DNA from: Salminus brasiliensis
Lineage: Eukaryota; Chordata; Actinopteri; Characiformes; Bryconidae
Direction of reading: 5' to 3'
Length of the DNA stretch: 64,000 bases
Assembly: GCF_030463535.1 (NCBI RefSeq)
Contig: NC_132899.1
Location: 15,595,490-15,659,489, forward strand
Made by a program: the position numbers and the translations under genes. The stretch's first letter is position 1. Each line of letters opens with the position of its first letter. Of this stretch, positions 38,421 to 51,600 are shown piece after piece. Under the pieces are notes generated by a model. That model worked only from the letters and a program-made list of their open reading frames with translations, was not told the origin of the DNA and did not search any database.

Positions 38421-40935
38421 TTTACATTTTTAAATCACTAGTAACTAAACAGTACTATTGAATATCTTCATTACTACTATGTAGCTATATAAATAGTATA
38501 ATGGATTAATAAAAAGATAATACTACAGAAATGTGACAATGAAGCAAAAATACTTTATTTTTTTGTGGCACAATAGAAATCAGAACTATGTAAAGTTTCT
38601 AATTATATTGCTATAGATCTTTTTTTTAGGATCTTCAACCCAAATATTAGGTTTCTGAAGTCCTATTGACGTGATAATGGATGTTCTAATTATGTATACA
38701 TTTCTTTATGTTGAGAACACATCCACTGACACAAAATGAAACATTTTTTCCTCCACTTTATTGAATTATACGTTGTGTGAGCAGCTGGCACCCACAGCTG
38801 GTGTTGTAGCATGACATTGTCTGTACCAGTGGTTATTTATATAGGGATTATAGTGTGTGATGGGTCATGTTGCTGTGTTATGCCGTGCATCCACAGAAGT
38901 ATGAACATCAGACAGAGGCATGACGCTGGTTTTTTGCTGTCTGAGTGCACCCGTCTTTCTACCACAGCATCCTCCTCTCTGACATCTGTGTTGCCAGTCT
39001 GTTAACTGATAGGCAGAGTAAAAGAGAGGAGGGCAATCACAAAGTAAAAAAAGTGTAAATATATTCATGCTCAGTATAGCCCAGCCAGCCTCAGGCTGAA
39101 ATAGTGCTGTTAAGCCTACATGTACTGCAAGCTTAAACAAATGTTCTATGGCCTTTTAGTGTTACAAACGGTTGGATTGTATTTTGGACATGTTTGGTTT
39201 TCTTTTTATGCAACATTTCATCATAAATGGATATGGATGAATGGTTTTCATGGAATGAAATTGTGTCACATTAATAAACATTTTTGTAGTGGTAGATGTA
39301 AACATTGTCCAAATTAAATAATGTACAATTTACTCCCCAGTTCATGCAATCCATATATTTCAAATAAATAAAAACAGCCTGTTTTGAATGAACAGTTTCT
39401 GTGATGTCCCAATACCCATTCATGTTGGAATTTTAAACTAAATTCTAAAAGGATAGAGATGGGAAAACCTTGTTTAAAGTTAATTGTGGTTGTTTATGTA
39501 CCTAGTCAATAGAATGCATGGATAAAAGCTCATAACAAAGGCTATGAGCTGTTTAAAGAGAATTAGACTTATGTTTGAAATTTTATTAATATAAGGTTAG
39601 TTCTCCTTAATAACTTACCCCAGAGCAAACATGATCTCTGACAAGTGCTTCTATAAGTTAGAATGGGAGATGCTAGGCTAACACTGCTAACAAACACTGG
39701 ATTTTCACCAATCTCATCTTTGTAAATGGCAAAAACTTTATTTATTTGTTTTAAAAGTAAATAATGAATAAAGTATTTATAGAAATGGCGTCGATACACT
39801 TTAGTTACATTTATAAGCTAAAACTGGAATAGTTACTAAAAATGTCTGCCATACCATTCAGCTATGCAGCCATATGATTTTTTGTGTGTGTGTGTGCAGA
39901 ACAAGTACAAAGGTAGCAACATTAGCCTAGCATCTCCTGTTCTAAACTAAAGAGTCAAACCTAAGATAACAAAAATGTTTTGGCTGATCACCTACCTCTG
40001 GGCTAAGTGATAAATAATAATATAAATAAATAAACTAGACTGTTTATTACTGAACTATTGTTTTACTTGTTAAACACTTAATTATACAACAATTTAAAAT
40101 TTTGATGAAATTTCCCTTTAACATCCAAGTTGTGAATGAAAGCTTGATTAAGGAATCATAGTTCTTAAATGATGCTGAGTAGATGGAAGAGACATGGTTT
40201 CATGTTTTTTTCTCATACAAGTGTCTCATCAGCAGAACAAATGCATTAGCTGTGTGATGTCCATTGTCCGGAGCACCTATGATCAAACACACATGAAAGT
40301 GTTCAGCTGAAAAGGGATCAGAGGAAATTAAATGGCAAACAAGAGAAGATCTCCACATCAACGGCATATCCAACGTGCTGAAAATGAGAACCGTATGAAT
40401 ATATTAACCTCAGCCACACGTGTGTGTGTGTGTGGATGCAGGTGTCTCACTGACTACATGTGGATCTACTGTAAGCAAACAAACACAAAAGAAGCAAGCA
40501 CATGGTTTACTGAGTGGCAAGCCACACTCCACCACGTCTTTACCTCATCTCCCACTAGAGGGAGATTTTCTGTTTCTCACACTACATCTAAAAAAAGATC
40601 ACATTTTTTACAGTAAATGAAATGCATGGTTTGTTGGAAATTTGTAGTTGTCCTGTTCGCATTTGCATAATTATTAATGAGGCTCTTTGTGATGTTCGTA
40701 CATATGTAAAGGCAAAACACTCACTGGCTATTGTTTTTACTTATTTACTCATCTTTCAAATGCTGTAGACGCAATTAGCCGTTGTATACACTTAAAAAGG
40801 GCTATTGAACGATGAAGAGTAATGAAATAATTGAAAGAATGAAAGAATAATTGGTAAACATGTCATGATGAATTGACATGAAACATTTTAATTGTTGCTT
40901 CATACTGTGCATATATAGACTTTGGCAGCAAATCC

Positions 40936-41290
40936 TTAAGGTCCAGTAGGTTTGGGCCTCCACTTAAATTCTTTTGTGTTGACATTTTTCCTGCTTTCAA
41001 CGCATTTCTTCGATTTCAAAAGCTTCAGTTTGTGTTTTTCAAGTACTCTGTGTTTTTTTTTGTTTAGGTATATTTGAAATTCTAAACATATGAAACCTAT
41101 GAAATCTATTTGAAGAAGCCATTCTCTTTTTAGCTTCAGATTTTTAACAGATGGCTTGACATTTGCATGCAGAAATGGCTTGAATCTTTGCTTCACACAT
41201 GCAATATTGCCAATGCCACTGGTGGCAACATAACCCCTTTCCTTTACAGTTGTCAAGGTGTTCATGTTCATAGAGTGTTTTTTATCCAAA
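40936..41290 (-). pseudogene. decayed Tc1/mariner-type transposase, middle part
   Basis: A minus-strand frame of 117 codons includes [16 protein letters not shown] and NVKPSVKNLKLKREWLLQ, which match the Tc1 catalytic-domain region before the DNDPKH motif. The motif itself is lost (IDFIGF follows). It is related to the copy at 21126-21640. Confidence 0.65.
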
Positions 41291-43763
41291 CATTCATTTA
41301 CAGGTTACTTTTATGCAGGTTTTTGGCAGTCAAAGGGAAATTTTAGATATTTGCCTCTTTTTGGCTTTTCTAGACCTCCACAGTTCTCCTGACCTGCAGT
41401 GTCTCAATAGCACTCCTCACTGTAGAAATCTAGAAATCTGCTGAACTTAAAGCACTCCATTGCTGCTTAGATGAGCTCAATGTTGCTGAGTGTTAGTACA
41501 AGCTTTACAGAGTCAGAGAACTCATAAAGCTTGAAAAGTTATGAATCCTGGAACCTTACTTTTTGAGGAACGTTTAGATCATATAAAGAGTGAGAAAAAA
41601 AATATTAAACCAATATCAGAACTGTAAATTATATAGTAAACAAAGAGAGCATGTTAGGCTTAGCGTGGCTTAAAACTCAGTTCAGGTTACTAATTGAAAT
41701 TACAGACATCTTGATCCTCAGATGAATTGGAGAAGGAGTTCTAATGGTCTGTGCCTGAGGTTCTTCTTGGCAAGCACGCTTTTGTTTTGTTGCTCTGTTG
41801 AGCTGAGCATACATCATTCTGCCTCCTCAACCATCTGCTTCATCTCAACTGGAAACATCTTGTGATCTCACACTAGATGAGGATGTGTTAATATTGGTGA
41901 CCACAGTTACATTTATTCTTGTCGTGGTGGTTCTCATTACTGAGTATGATATCACAAAACTGTTAACTGGCATAGATATATATCACCCCGAATAATTTAA
42001 CTGCATGTTGTAGCTGCTCTGATAGCTTAATAGGTTGTGTGGTTGCACTTGTAAAATCTTGGCATGGATGGATGAGAGTAACCTTTAAGATTCTAAATCA
42101 GGCGCATCTCATTAGGCTGTGATGCTGTTTGCCCTCACACTTGAAAATGCGGCACTTCTGCGATGCATACTACTGCAGACTCTGAGAAAGTGCCATTCCT
42201 CTACTGCTACTCCACTGGAACTTGATCATTTTCCAATGAATAACACCGACATATTCTCCTTCTGCTAATAGCATTTCAAGTCAAAACAGTAAAGTCTCAG
42301 CAGTCATTACAAATTTGTATGAAATGAACAAAAAAGTGTCATACCATTAAACACATAGACCTAAGGCAGACCTAATGGAGTTCAGATTTTATGACCATTC
42401 AGACATGAAAAACCTTTTTGCCACCTGGTTTCTTAAGATTCCTCCAGGGCTTTGCACACTCTAAACGATCAGGCCACACAAGGTCAGATGGATTTTGCTT
42501 GGGTTTTAGCTCTAATATTACTGGACCACTGAACCAGGCCCTGATCCCCAAATTGGGTTCTTTTGTATGATATTTTTTATGAAAATAATAAAATGCCAAG
42601 TATAGGCAGGACTGCTAAACCTGCATAAGTCTGTTTTAAGTGTGTAGGTCTGTGGCATCAAATTTTATATTGTTAGATAAAATGGAGATACATTTTATAC
42701 ATTAGCAAACAAGACATATTATATCACAAATAAAATGCTCAGTAAAATGACTGCATTACTTTAAAAAAAATAAAAACAAATGGAATTTAACTCTGGACTG
42801 GTTATATTAACTTCGTAATGTTACCTATATAAACTATCAGTTCACCAGGCCTAGAAACATGCCAGCATACCCTATTGTCCTGTTGTAGACCTGAACTTAC
42901 ATCAGATCCCTGAACTCTTTTACGGACGAGAATGACAAAGGACAATGTTGCAATATCACTGTGTATCTAATTCCTGGACACTTTCATTAACATTTTCAGG
43001 GACAGAGTGCACCTCATTTCCAAAGTAAAGACAGAAGTGTGACACACTTACCTTTTGTTCCAAATAAAAGAACCCAAACATCACCCAGAATCACAAGATT
43101 ATCACTAAAAGTCATCACATCTTTCATTTTTCCATGGTTCAGATCAGCAACTGCCCACCCACACAAAGTCATCTGCCTCACTCTCTCATCTGCTGAATAT
43201 TTTTATGAATTCAAGGTACACTGACCCCTCCCAACCAGGACACCACCTGCTTCATAACCATCCCCACAGAAAGCATTTTAAATCCATCCAAATAAAAACA
43301 GCATGCAGCTGAACAGCACTTTTTCTCCTAGTGGTAAAGAAGCTGTGATCAACCCCAGGGCCACTGCACATCAATGTTCTCCCAAGCGTAATTTGTAGCT
43401 TCTTTGGAAGTTATCATTTCTTTACTACACTTGGGTAATCAATACAGTTCACATGAGAAATGGTGTTGTATACATATTCATTACTGAAATTAGGAGTTAT
43501 CTGCTTTCCAGCATTACTTCCATACAGTGTACAGGGCATGCCATGGTACTAGCTATTGGATCATAGCCCTCTGTCTTTTTTTTAGTGCCAAGTAAGATCC
43601 TTTGTTGGCAAATCCTAAATACATTGTATTTTGCATTTAGTGGTTTAGAAAAAAGGGCATGCACATAGTTTCAGATCAGCTTACAAAATTTTACATGAGG
43701 CAAAAGAAATATGAGGGAATGTTTTTGAAGAAAACAATTTTTACCCATGTGAAAGAGTCACTT

Positions 43764-43990
43764 TTACTGGCAACAGTGCTTCCCATAATTGGAATTCAGT
43801 CTTTGACATTGTTGTGGAGGACATTTGGTAGGGCATCCACGTCTGAGAACATTCACCACTGTTTCAAGTTTTCTCCATTTAAAGATAATGGCCCTTACTG
43901 TGGTTCGCTGAAGTACCAGAGTCTTAAAATGACTTTGTAAGTCCTCCAGACTGATATATCTCAGTACTTTCTTTTTCATCCCTTCCAGAA
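43764..43990 (-). pseudogene. Tc1-type transposase, N-terminal DNA-binding part (relic)
   Basis: The minus-strand frame reads MKKKVLRYISLEDLQSHFKT, then LVLQRTTVRAIIFKWRKLET and RGCPTKCPPQ. This is the helix-turn-helix region and GRPxK/R hook of Tc1-like transposases, with substitutions. No intact downstream catalytic part is in frame. Confidence 0.75.
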
Positions 43991-44109
43991 CTTTTTCATC
44001 TTGGCATGAAATGCTGCTTTTAGCCTACTTCACATTGCTGGAAAGGTTCTGTTGATATGTTTTAAAGCTCAACAGGCACTAAACAAGGGGTTTGGAAATA
44101 TTATCTATA

Positions 44110-44310
44110 TTTCTATGTATGTCAACCAAATGTTGAGTATGTCAACCAAATGACCATTGGAGGTGTACTGACCACTGAACACCAGGGACCTGTCTGTTAT
44201 ATTAGAAATCTGACCCAGTCCTGTAATAGGCCACTGTAGATAAAGATAATAAATATTTTTAACTTCACCTGTCAGCGGTATTAATGTAATGGCTGATCGG
44301 TGGATGTGTG
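44110..44310. mobile_element. DNA-transposon end fragment (GGCTGATCGGTG type)
   Basis: The segment closes with CACCTGTCAGCGGTATTAAT and GTAATGGCTGATCGGT, a right-end sequence I recognise as widespread in fish. TAGCCATAACATTAATACCACC at 45839, its approximate complement, looks like another end of the same family. A 19-nt tandem GTATGTCAACCAAATG precedes it at about 44115-44152. Confidence 0.5.
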
Positions 44311-45059
44311 AATGTCTGTGCGTGTGATCTTGGCTATAACTAATCCAAAAATGTCCATTAGTTAGTATCTGCAGGTCGCTATACCACTATAATGGGGAGC
44401 TTTAACCCCCCATAAGTGTCCTATAGTGCCATAAATAAATATATGTCATTATTATTTAAAACACTATCTGTTGTATTATCTATCTATCTAATATTATCTG
44501 TTTTTACTGTAAAGAATCACAAGCAACAGACATTTTAGGGTTTCATTTATCCTCAGGGAGGCCTGCCCAAGACCCAGGCCCCACATAAGGGTTAAGCCCC
44601 CCTTCCATGAATCTGTAGTGACACTCCAAGGTATTTGGAACATTTAGGAATGGCACTTTAGATAACAAGTGACAAATAGAGCACAGAATAAGAGAGAAAA
44701 AAAAACAGATCATGGCTTGTAAATTTCTCCATAGGTGGCTATGCCACAGACTGACACCATCTGTGGGTTAGAGGAGTCAAAGAGTGGTCACTGGGTAGTG
44801 TTGAGAGAGCACAGTTTAGCTGCAAAGACCTCGCTGGGCTCTCAGTATGTTTCTTCCTCAGACTGCTAATGGCCTGTTGTGTCTCACACACATACACATG
44901 CTGAGGCCAAAGCACATGCAATAAAGGATTACGAGTCACAGAAATAGCCTTTCGTAATACGCCCCTATTTCCCCTTATTTATGTGACATTACAGTGCAGT
45001 GGATAATGTTGAGTAATAAGGTATTTATCATGGAATTCGTTTTCTGACTGTATTTATTT

Positions 45060-45060
<1 letters not shown>

Positions 45061-45144
<84 letters not shown>

Positions 45145-45170
45145 CTTTCTTTCCCTCCCTCTCCCCCTAG
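45061..45170. repeat. (CT)n-(CTCACT)n microsatellite in grin2c splice acceptor
   Basis: About 45 nt of near-perfect CT pass into about 40 nt of CACTCT units and then a CCCTCCCTCTCCCCCTAG acceptor. The whole 110 nt is almost free of G and immediately precedes the first coding exon of grin2c. Confidence 0.97.
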
Positions 45171-45186
45171 ATTGTAGGTGGCTGAA

Positions 45187-45609
45187 ATGGCCATGCCCCG
45201 GGGGCGTTTGAGTCCCTCTCTCCAGCTCCTTCTGTTCCTCCTCCTGCTGCTCAGTGCCACGCCGCACTGCCATAGCCGTCCGTTCTTTGGCCCACCTACA
45301 GTTAATGTGGCAGTTGTATTCAGTGGCTCTGCCCACCAGGGTGAGATAAAGGGTCGTCTGAGCAGAGAGAACTTCCTGGACCTGCCCTTGGATGTGAACC
45401 CAGTCACCGTGCTAGTGAATGATACCAACCCAAGTGCACTGCTTATACGCCTTTGTCAGACTATGGCTAATGAGAACCTTCACGGGGTGGTCTTCGAGGA
45501 CGACGTTGATTCAGAGGCCGTGGCTCAGATCCTAGATTTCATCTCCTCACAGACATCCATTCCCATAGTGGGCATCAATGGAGGCTCTGCTCTGGTCATT
45601 CCTCACAAG
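45187..45609 (+). CDS. grin2c: grin2c first coding exon: signal peptide and start of amino-terminal domain
   Basis: The exon starts at 45171 after a CT-rich tract and CCCCCTAG. The first ATG in frame is at 45187 (a GTG lies three codons upstream). It encodes residues 1-141, ending ALVIPHK at donor GTAATT in phase 0. Asn78 in NDT is a possible glycosylation site. Confidence 0.92.
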
Positions 45610-48600
45610 GTAATTCTTCTAGTCAGGTCAGGCAAACTTACACTCCTAACAAAAGACCTTCCCAAATGGTTCTTGGCTCAGATGTATAATTCTAGGAAAA
45701 ACCTTTACTAGAAATATGAAGAAATGTCTCCATATCACACTTCACAAGTCTATAAAAACATTTCTCTAAAGTCAACCAAGGGAACAGGTTTTTAACAATT
45801 TTTTTGGCTAAGCATAACTGCCATTCCAGAACACACTAGTTAGCCATAACATTAATACCACCTCATGTGGATAAGGCTTCATAGTTGAATGAGGAGGGTA
45901 CACAAAGCTTAGTATCAGGTTTATGAAGCCTCTGCTGACTTCTGATTTGCCTGGTCTTGACCAAATCAAGCATGCAAGGAGTAATTCAGTCAGTATGAAT
46001 TTGTGCCATCCATCTACATGCCATCTACAGTATGATATATATGGGGTGTGTAATTGAGATGTTCTGATGTTCACATTGTATGCAGAACTGATTAGGCTTC
46101 ACGCACCTGTCAGTAATGTCATGGGGTATTGTGGCACATCAGCACAAACGTAGCAACTTTGTGTCCTCTGTGCTCCCATCAAAATGTGTCTATTTCTGTC
46201 AGGCAGCTGCAACTTTATATGTGCCCTATTTCCTGTCAACTTCTTATTTGTGGATATGTTGTAAAAAAAAAATAACAGGGACAAAATATTGATAATAAAT
46301 AACCATAACCTTTTTGAAGCTGATCTGAATCTTAAGCAGTCCCAAACAGACCCAAAACATATTCATTAGAATGCAACACCACACATTTTGATTTGAAACA
46401 TTGAGTCCAGACCTAATCAATGTTATCTGCGTTTTCGCAGTGCCATTTTCCCAGCGTGTTAGAGAAACAGTCAAAGTCCAAATATAACTGTTGAGATTTG
46501 TGGTCTTTGAATCAATAGGTATTATGATGAATATCATAAGCACCCAGGAGGCCTGTGTCCCACTTTCTGCTGGCGATTGATTAATGTAAGGGACTGTCCT
46601 GAAGAAAAGGGCTAAAATTCAAAGGTAGCCTTCAATGGATGCAACTGCCACATCACAGGAAACATGATGAGTGCCTCCACAGATATGTAAAGACATTAAA
46701 GAATTTTGAATGACTGGTGGTGCTCCCACTGTTAAAAGGAAACATGGAAGTGCATGCTTTATTATTGACAGGGTTTAGAATAAAATGCAAAGCAGTAAAA
46801 GCATAATTTATTAGTTCCTCTGTGAAAGGTAACAGACATTAAAGCCATGATACCATCAGCAGGAGATAACCAACAAGTTACTAACTGATGTAGAATATAT
46901 AATTATATAATATATAATTTTATGTAAGAACTTCAGGAATAATCATCAGAATTATCATTACATCACAGCAAATCACATCATCCCTCCTTAATCCAACATC
47001 CTGTAAATTCCATCTGTGCCTTGTTCATGTGTCTACAACAAGTCTTTGCAACCCTCCACCACCCCATCTCCTCTCTTTTAACCCTGTCATCTATCATTTT
47101 GTAGCCCTTAAATGCAATTTGTATGCTTATTTTGGCTCCTTATGATGGATTTATATGTTTCTATGTGTGCGTGTATGTGAAATGTCACAGGCAGGAAGAA
47201 AAAGGAATCAGGTACTGCAGGGGTGGAAATCTTGGCATGTTATGCAAATAGAGTGAAGAGAGATGTATATCTCTAAATGAGAAACAATAGATTCAGTGGG
47301 ACCGATGAGTATCTTCAGTACTGGATAGAGAAGAGAGCAGTTTCCTGCCCAGCCATCATTTTTCAAACCCTCTTCTAGCTCCCTCTGTACATGTGAATGA
47401 TGGAAGATAAGCCTGAATGAAGCATAAAAAGTTGGAACGAAAAGCCACAGAATATGCTTACATCTTCAATACTAGGGTATTTTTGGAGGGATATGCTGAC
47501 AAATAAAAGTTCTTAATTGTATTCTAAAATATAAAAAAAAGTTACAGACTAGGCTAATTTCATTTTTTTCTAGGCTTTTAATGAATGTTGATTTTTTTTG
47601 AGAAAGTAGAGGTTTTGTGGTGTCTTTGTACTTGTTAGACAGTCGAGTCATTGGATTTGCATTGGAATGTAGCAGAAAAATCAAGAAAAATATGTTCTAC
47701 ACAAGATACGCAATTACTTTACACAATTACACTTAAAAGTGTGTGCATTTAGTGAAAGTAATAATATATTACAAACAGACTAAACTATTGTTTTAGTGGT
47801 CTTAGTGGGAAATTATGACTTTACACATGCCTCTCTTGAAAATGTCAAAAATCTAAATAAAAATTAAAATGTGTAATTGGCCAATAATTAAATGGTATAC
47901 ATATTATGCTACTAAGATGTAGTACAAATTATCCACTAATGTGTTGGTAAAACTTTTGACTTACTAAACCAACCGATTTTAATTTGAGATAAAATGTGCA
48001 TGTTACCATACAATGCGTATAAATGTACTGTAGATTTAATGGACTATAGTAAAGCTCCCTCCCAGATTGAGGATTAAAACAATGAAGTCCTGTAATCTCA
48101 TATGAGAAAAGCATAGCATTTAGATTACCACTAATATTCAATTCATTTATTAGAGCAGGCCAGTGACTGGGGTCAGAAACTCGCCCTAACTGCATCACAA
48201 TCTGTTCAAAATCTGCTCTTTATTCAGCGCTACAACAAAACAGTAGTCACTAATGTACCCTACACATGGCAGTCCAGTGCCAGCATATAAACTGTTTCAG
48301 ATTATGGTCATTCTGAAAGGTCTGCTGGAAAAAAGAAATGCTTCAGGATTCAAAAACATCTGGTATGGGATTGTCTTTTTTTTTTTTTAACCAAAGCCAG
48401 AGAATAAGGGGTAGTGCCAACATCTAGGTTAGGCTACTCTTGAATCCATAGCGAATAAATGTGGCACAAATATAACACACATTTTACGAGAAGACAATAC
48501 TGTCCTTCTGGATTGAAGTTTAAAATAGTGCTTCCAATTCTCAAATGAGTATGATTGCCAAAGAAGGCTCTAGGTCTTGTTAGTCATGTGGGTTCAGTGC

Positions 48601-51600
48601 TTTCATTTCAACTAATTGGTGTCCTCTGAGTGTCAGCCTCTGTAGAGCTGCGCTTGGTGATCTTTTTTCTTTATTTCCTACAAGGAGGAAAAGTTGCACT
48701 GAAAGAAAAACACTGATTCCCAGAGCTCCTGACACTCAGAGCCCTTCCGTCTCTCACGGCTTGCCTACTTTAGGTAAGCTGCAGAAGTTATCTGAAGGAC
48801 ACTGGATCAGCCTATCAGGGTGAATGCAGGCTCCTGTCAGAAAGGAGTCTTGGGAAAGTGTCTCCAAGCCCCTGACACTCTCCACCTCTCCACCTATTTT
48901 CCTCATGTTGGCGCTTAATTAGGTGCCTCAATCTCCCTACTGTATTTTCAGCCACCTTGTGTGCTGTGAAGTCAAGTGCTGATGGCAGTGTAGGGCAAGA
49001 GGACGCTGTCTTATGAATCATAATTTAACAGGGTGCTCTATCAAACCACATCATTAAAATTAAGGTTCTTAACCCCATTTTTTAGTACTACTGTTGTTTG
49101 TAGGTTGGCAAAGATGTGAACATTTAGAAAAGTGATTTTATTGTGTTTAAATGCTACAAAATGTTGAATACTAAATTGTGGCAGTTTACAATTTATTTGA
49201 AGAAGCAACTTATTTAGCAGCTCAGCACAGTCACACATACAGAGCCAACAGTTTCCTATTATATATATTATAGAGCATATATCGGGAGTGTCATTCTAAC
49301 CGAGCAGGAGCTCACATGATCACCTATTTGATTTAATTTAACACCAGTTGATTTAAACAAGTTATAATAATAATAATAATAATAATAAAAGTAATGCTAA
49401 TGATATGGTAAAAAGTTTTATATATATATATATAACGCCTTTTAACCAAATCTGGCTGTGTATGAAAACCACACTGGCTTATTTTTCACGACTATACAAT
49501 CGTCTTGATTGGATGTTTAGAACCATAAATGTTCCAAATTCTGGGAATAACATGATGTGTGCGGTTCTTATTGCACAACCAAATCTCATAGATACATAAT
49601 CTTACTCATACTATCATAATCTCATACTCTTTAAAAAGCATCCACTGATGAACCAAATGTTTTTTTCACTTTACAGTATTTACAGTACATATTTCATAGT
49701 ACACTATTTAAACAAAATGTCCTACAAAAGGTCCTTCGAGCGATGCCATAGACCACTTTTGTAAAAGAGTATAATGTCTGAAGTACAAAGAACATTTTAA
49801 AGATTTAAAAAGTCTTCACTTAATGCAGAGGTTCTTCATCAGTTTAAAGATTCTTCACACACTGACAAGTCTATTACAAACATGGTTCTTTCTGGAACCA
49901 ACAGTTGTTCTTCATTGGCATCATTCGAAGAACCCTTTGTGTAGTTTTAAGAGAATATTACAGCATAGGATTAACAACTGAATAGTAAGACAAGGGCAGG
50001 CAATTATGTGTAGATGTGTTTTGTGTATATATTTGACCCAGCACGCATCTCTAAGTATGTGAATTTCCACAGTTGCAATGTCAAACAGCTTTTGAGATTA
50101 AATTGTAAATCTATTCAAAAGGATTACAGCAAAAAGAAAAATGGGTAAAAGCTAGGCAATAAATCAAGACACCTACTTGTGGCAATGCTACAGATAGGAT
50201 CAATACTCCAGCAATTTATCTTTGTATTGTGAAGCCAGTCCTTGTGTTTCACACTACCAAAGTCTTCAAGGTTAATCTGTCTTACTGATGCAAGGATATA
50301 CTTTGACTGAGTTACACTGCATACGCAGAAAACCCCCAGAAAAAAGAATGTGGTGGAATGAAGTCATTATGTTATGACTGGAAAATGTGGTTTCCCTCAA
50401 AGGAATTCATTTCATTGCTTTTTCTGAAGTGTACCTTGTGAAGTGAACAGTGCTTAAATGAAACATGACATAGTTCAAATATTTAAATTATTGTTAAATG
50501 ACTCTCTTCTAAACAGTATAAATGGCCATTTTATAGTCATTCCTGCCAGAATGATGATAATGATGCCGCTTATATCTTAGGAATGGCTTTATCTGGGCTA
50601 GAGGTAGACATAACCTGTTGTAATGAATGGGTTGATGCAGGCTGCAAGAGTGACTTTATTGTGGTCAATCCAAAATTCAGGCAGGGGTCAAAATACAGGC
50701 AAGTAGATAAAGTGTGTAAATTCATGATCAGAGCCCAAAAAGAAACTATATAATAAACTATATAAATATAACCACTAGGTAACACAGCTTCTCATGTTAG
50801 GAACAAAGACCCCATTTACACCTGATCACATCATGCATCTTAAGTATCAGGATTATATATTTATGAGGAAAAGTCACATTCAACATACCCTAGACACATT
50901 TAAAACAATCAATCAAACCACTTCAGGAGGTCATCATGTTGCTAGATATCAAAATCTATCAAAATGTTATGTACATATAGTACAAATACTGGCGTACTAG
51001 ATAAGGAAGATGTGTCTCCCTATGTAGTGTAGCTAGTGTTACATAGCAATGCAGTACCATAGGATTATGGTAGGTAGAGCTTAAGTTACTTACTGGTTTC
51101 TCCTTGTATAAAATCTGAAAAAATAAAGCTTTTAGCACCACTTTTCACACTTTGCTACATCTTCACAGATTGACTGTTTACCAGCTGAAAGATACAAGAT
51201 GAAAAAGGTTCAGCCAGTAACGTTAGCAAGCTCAGGTAACAGACCACTAGCATATGTCTGTTTGTCTAAAGGACTGGGTGCCTTTCTCTGTGTACATTTC
51301 AACTACATATCCTCCAACTTATTGTAGCTTTCTGTGTTTATATGTTCCGTCGCTTTCTACAGGTAGAGAGGATATAAAGACATGAAAATGTACCAAAGAT
51401 GGATTATTGTTCAAACTACTAAAAAAACAAATTCTGCTCAAAATCTCTATATTGACATCTAGAGGATATAATGGTTTGACCCTAATGCTTTACAGATCTA
51501 CAGTAACAGGCAGTATTCAGGTTCTACAGTAAGAATGTATTTTATACAGTAGTAATGTTGTGAAAACTACAGAAATCTGTTACAGTGTACAGACAGAATA

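Larger units (their letters stand above)
35185..45054 (+). other. grin2c: presumed first intron of grin2c, no coding exon seen
   Basis: If the leader exon at about 35.1 kb is right, this is its 10-kb intron. It contains microsatellites, the TACTATAG repeat field at 37.8-38.4 kb and two Tc1-type relics. Frames present are short and unrelated to known proteins apart from those relics. Confidence 0.4.

Noticed and set aside
45178-45186. GTG at 45178 as the grin2c start
   Set aside because: An ATG three codons downstream gives a normal signal peptide; a non-ATG start has no support.
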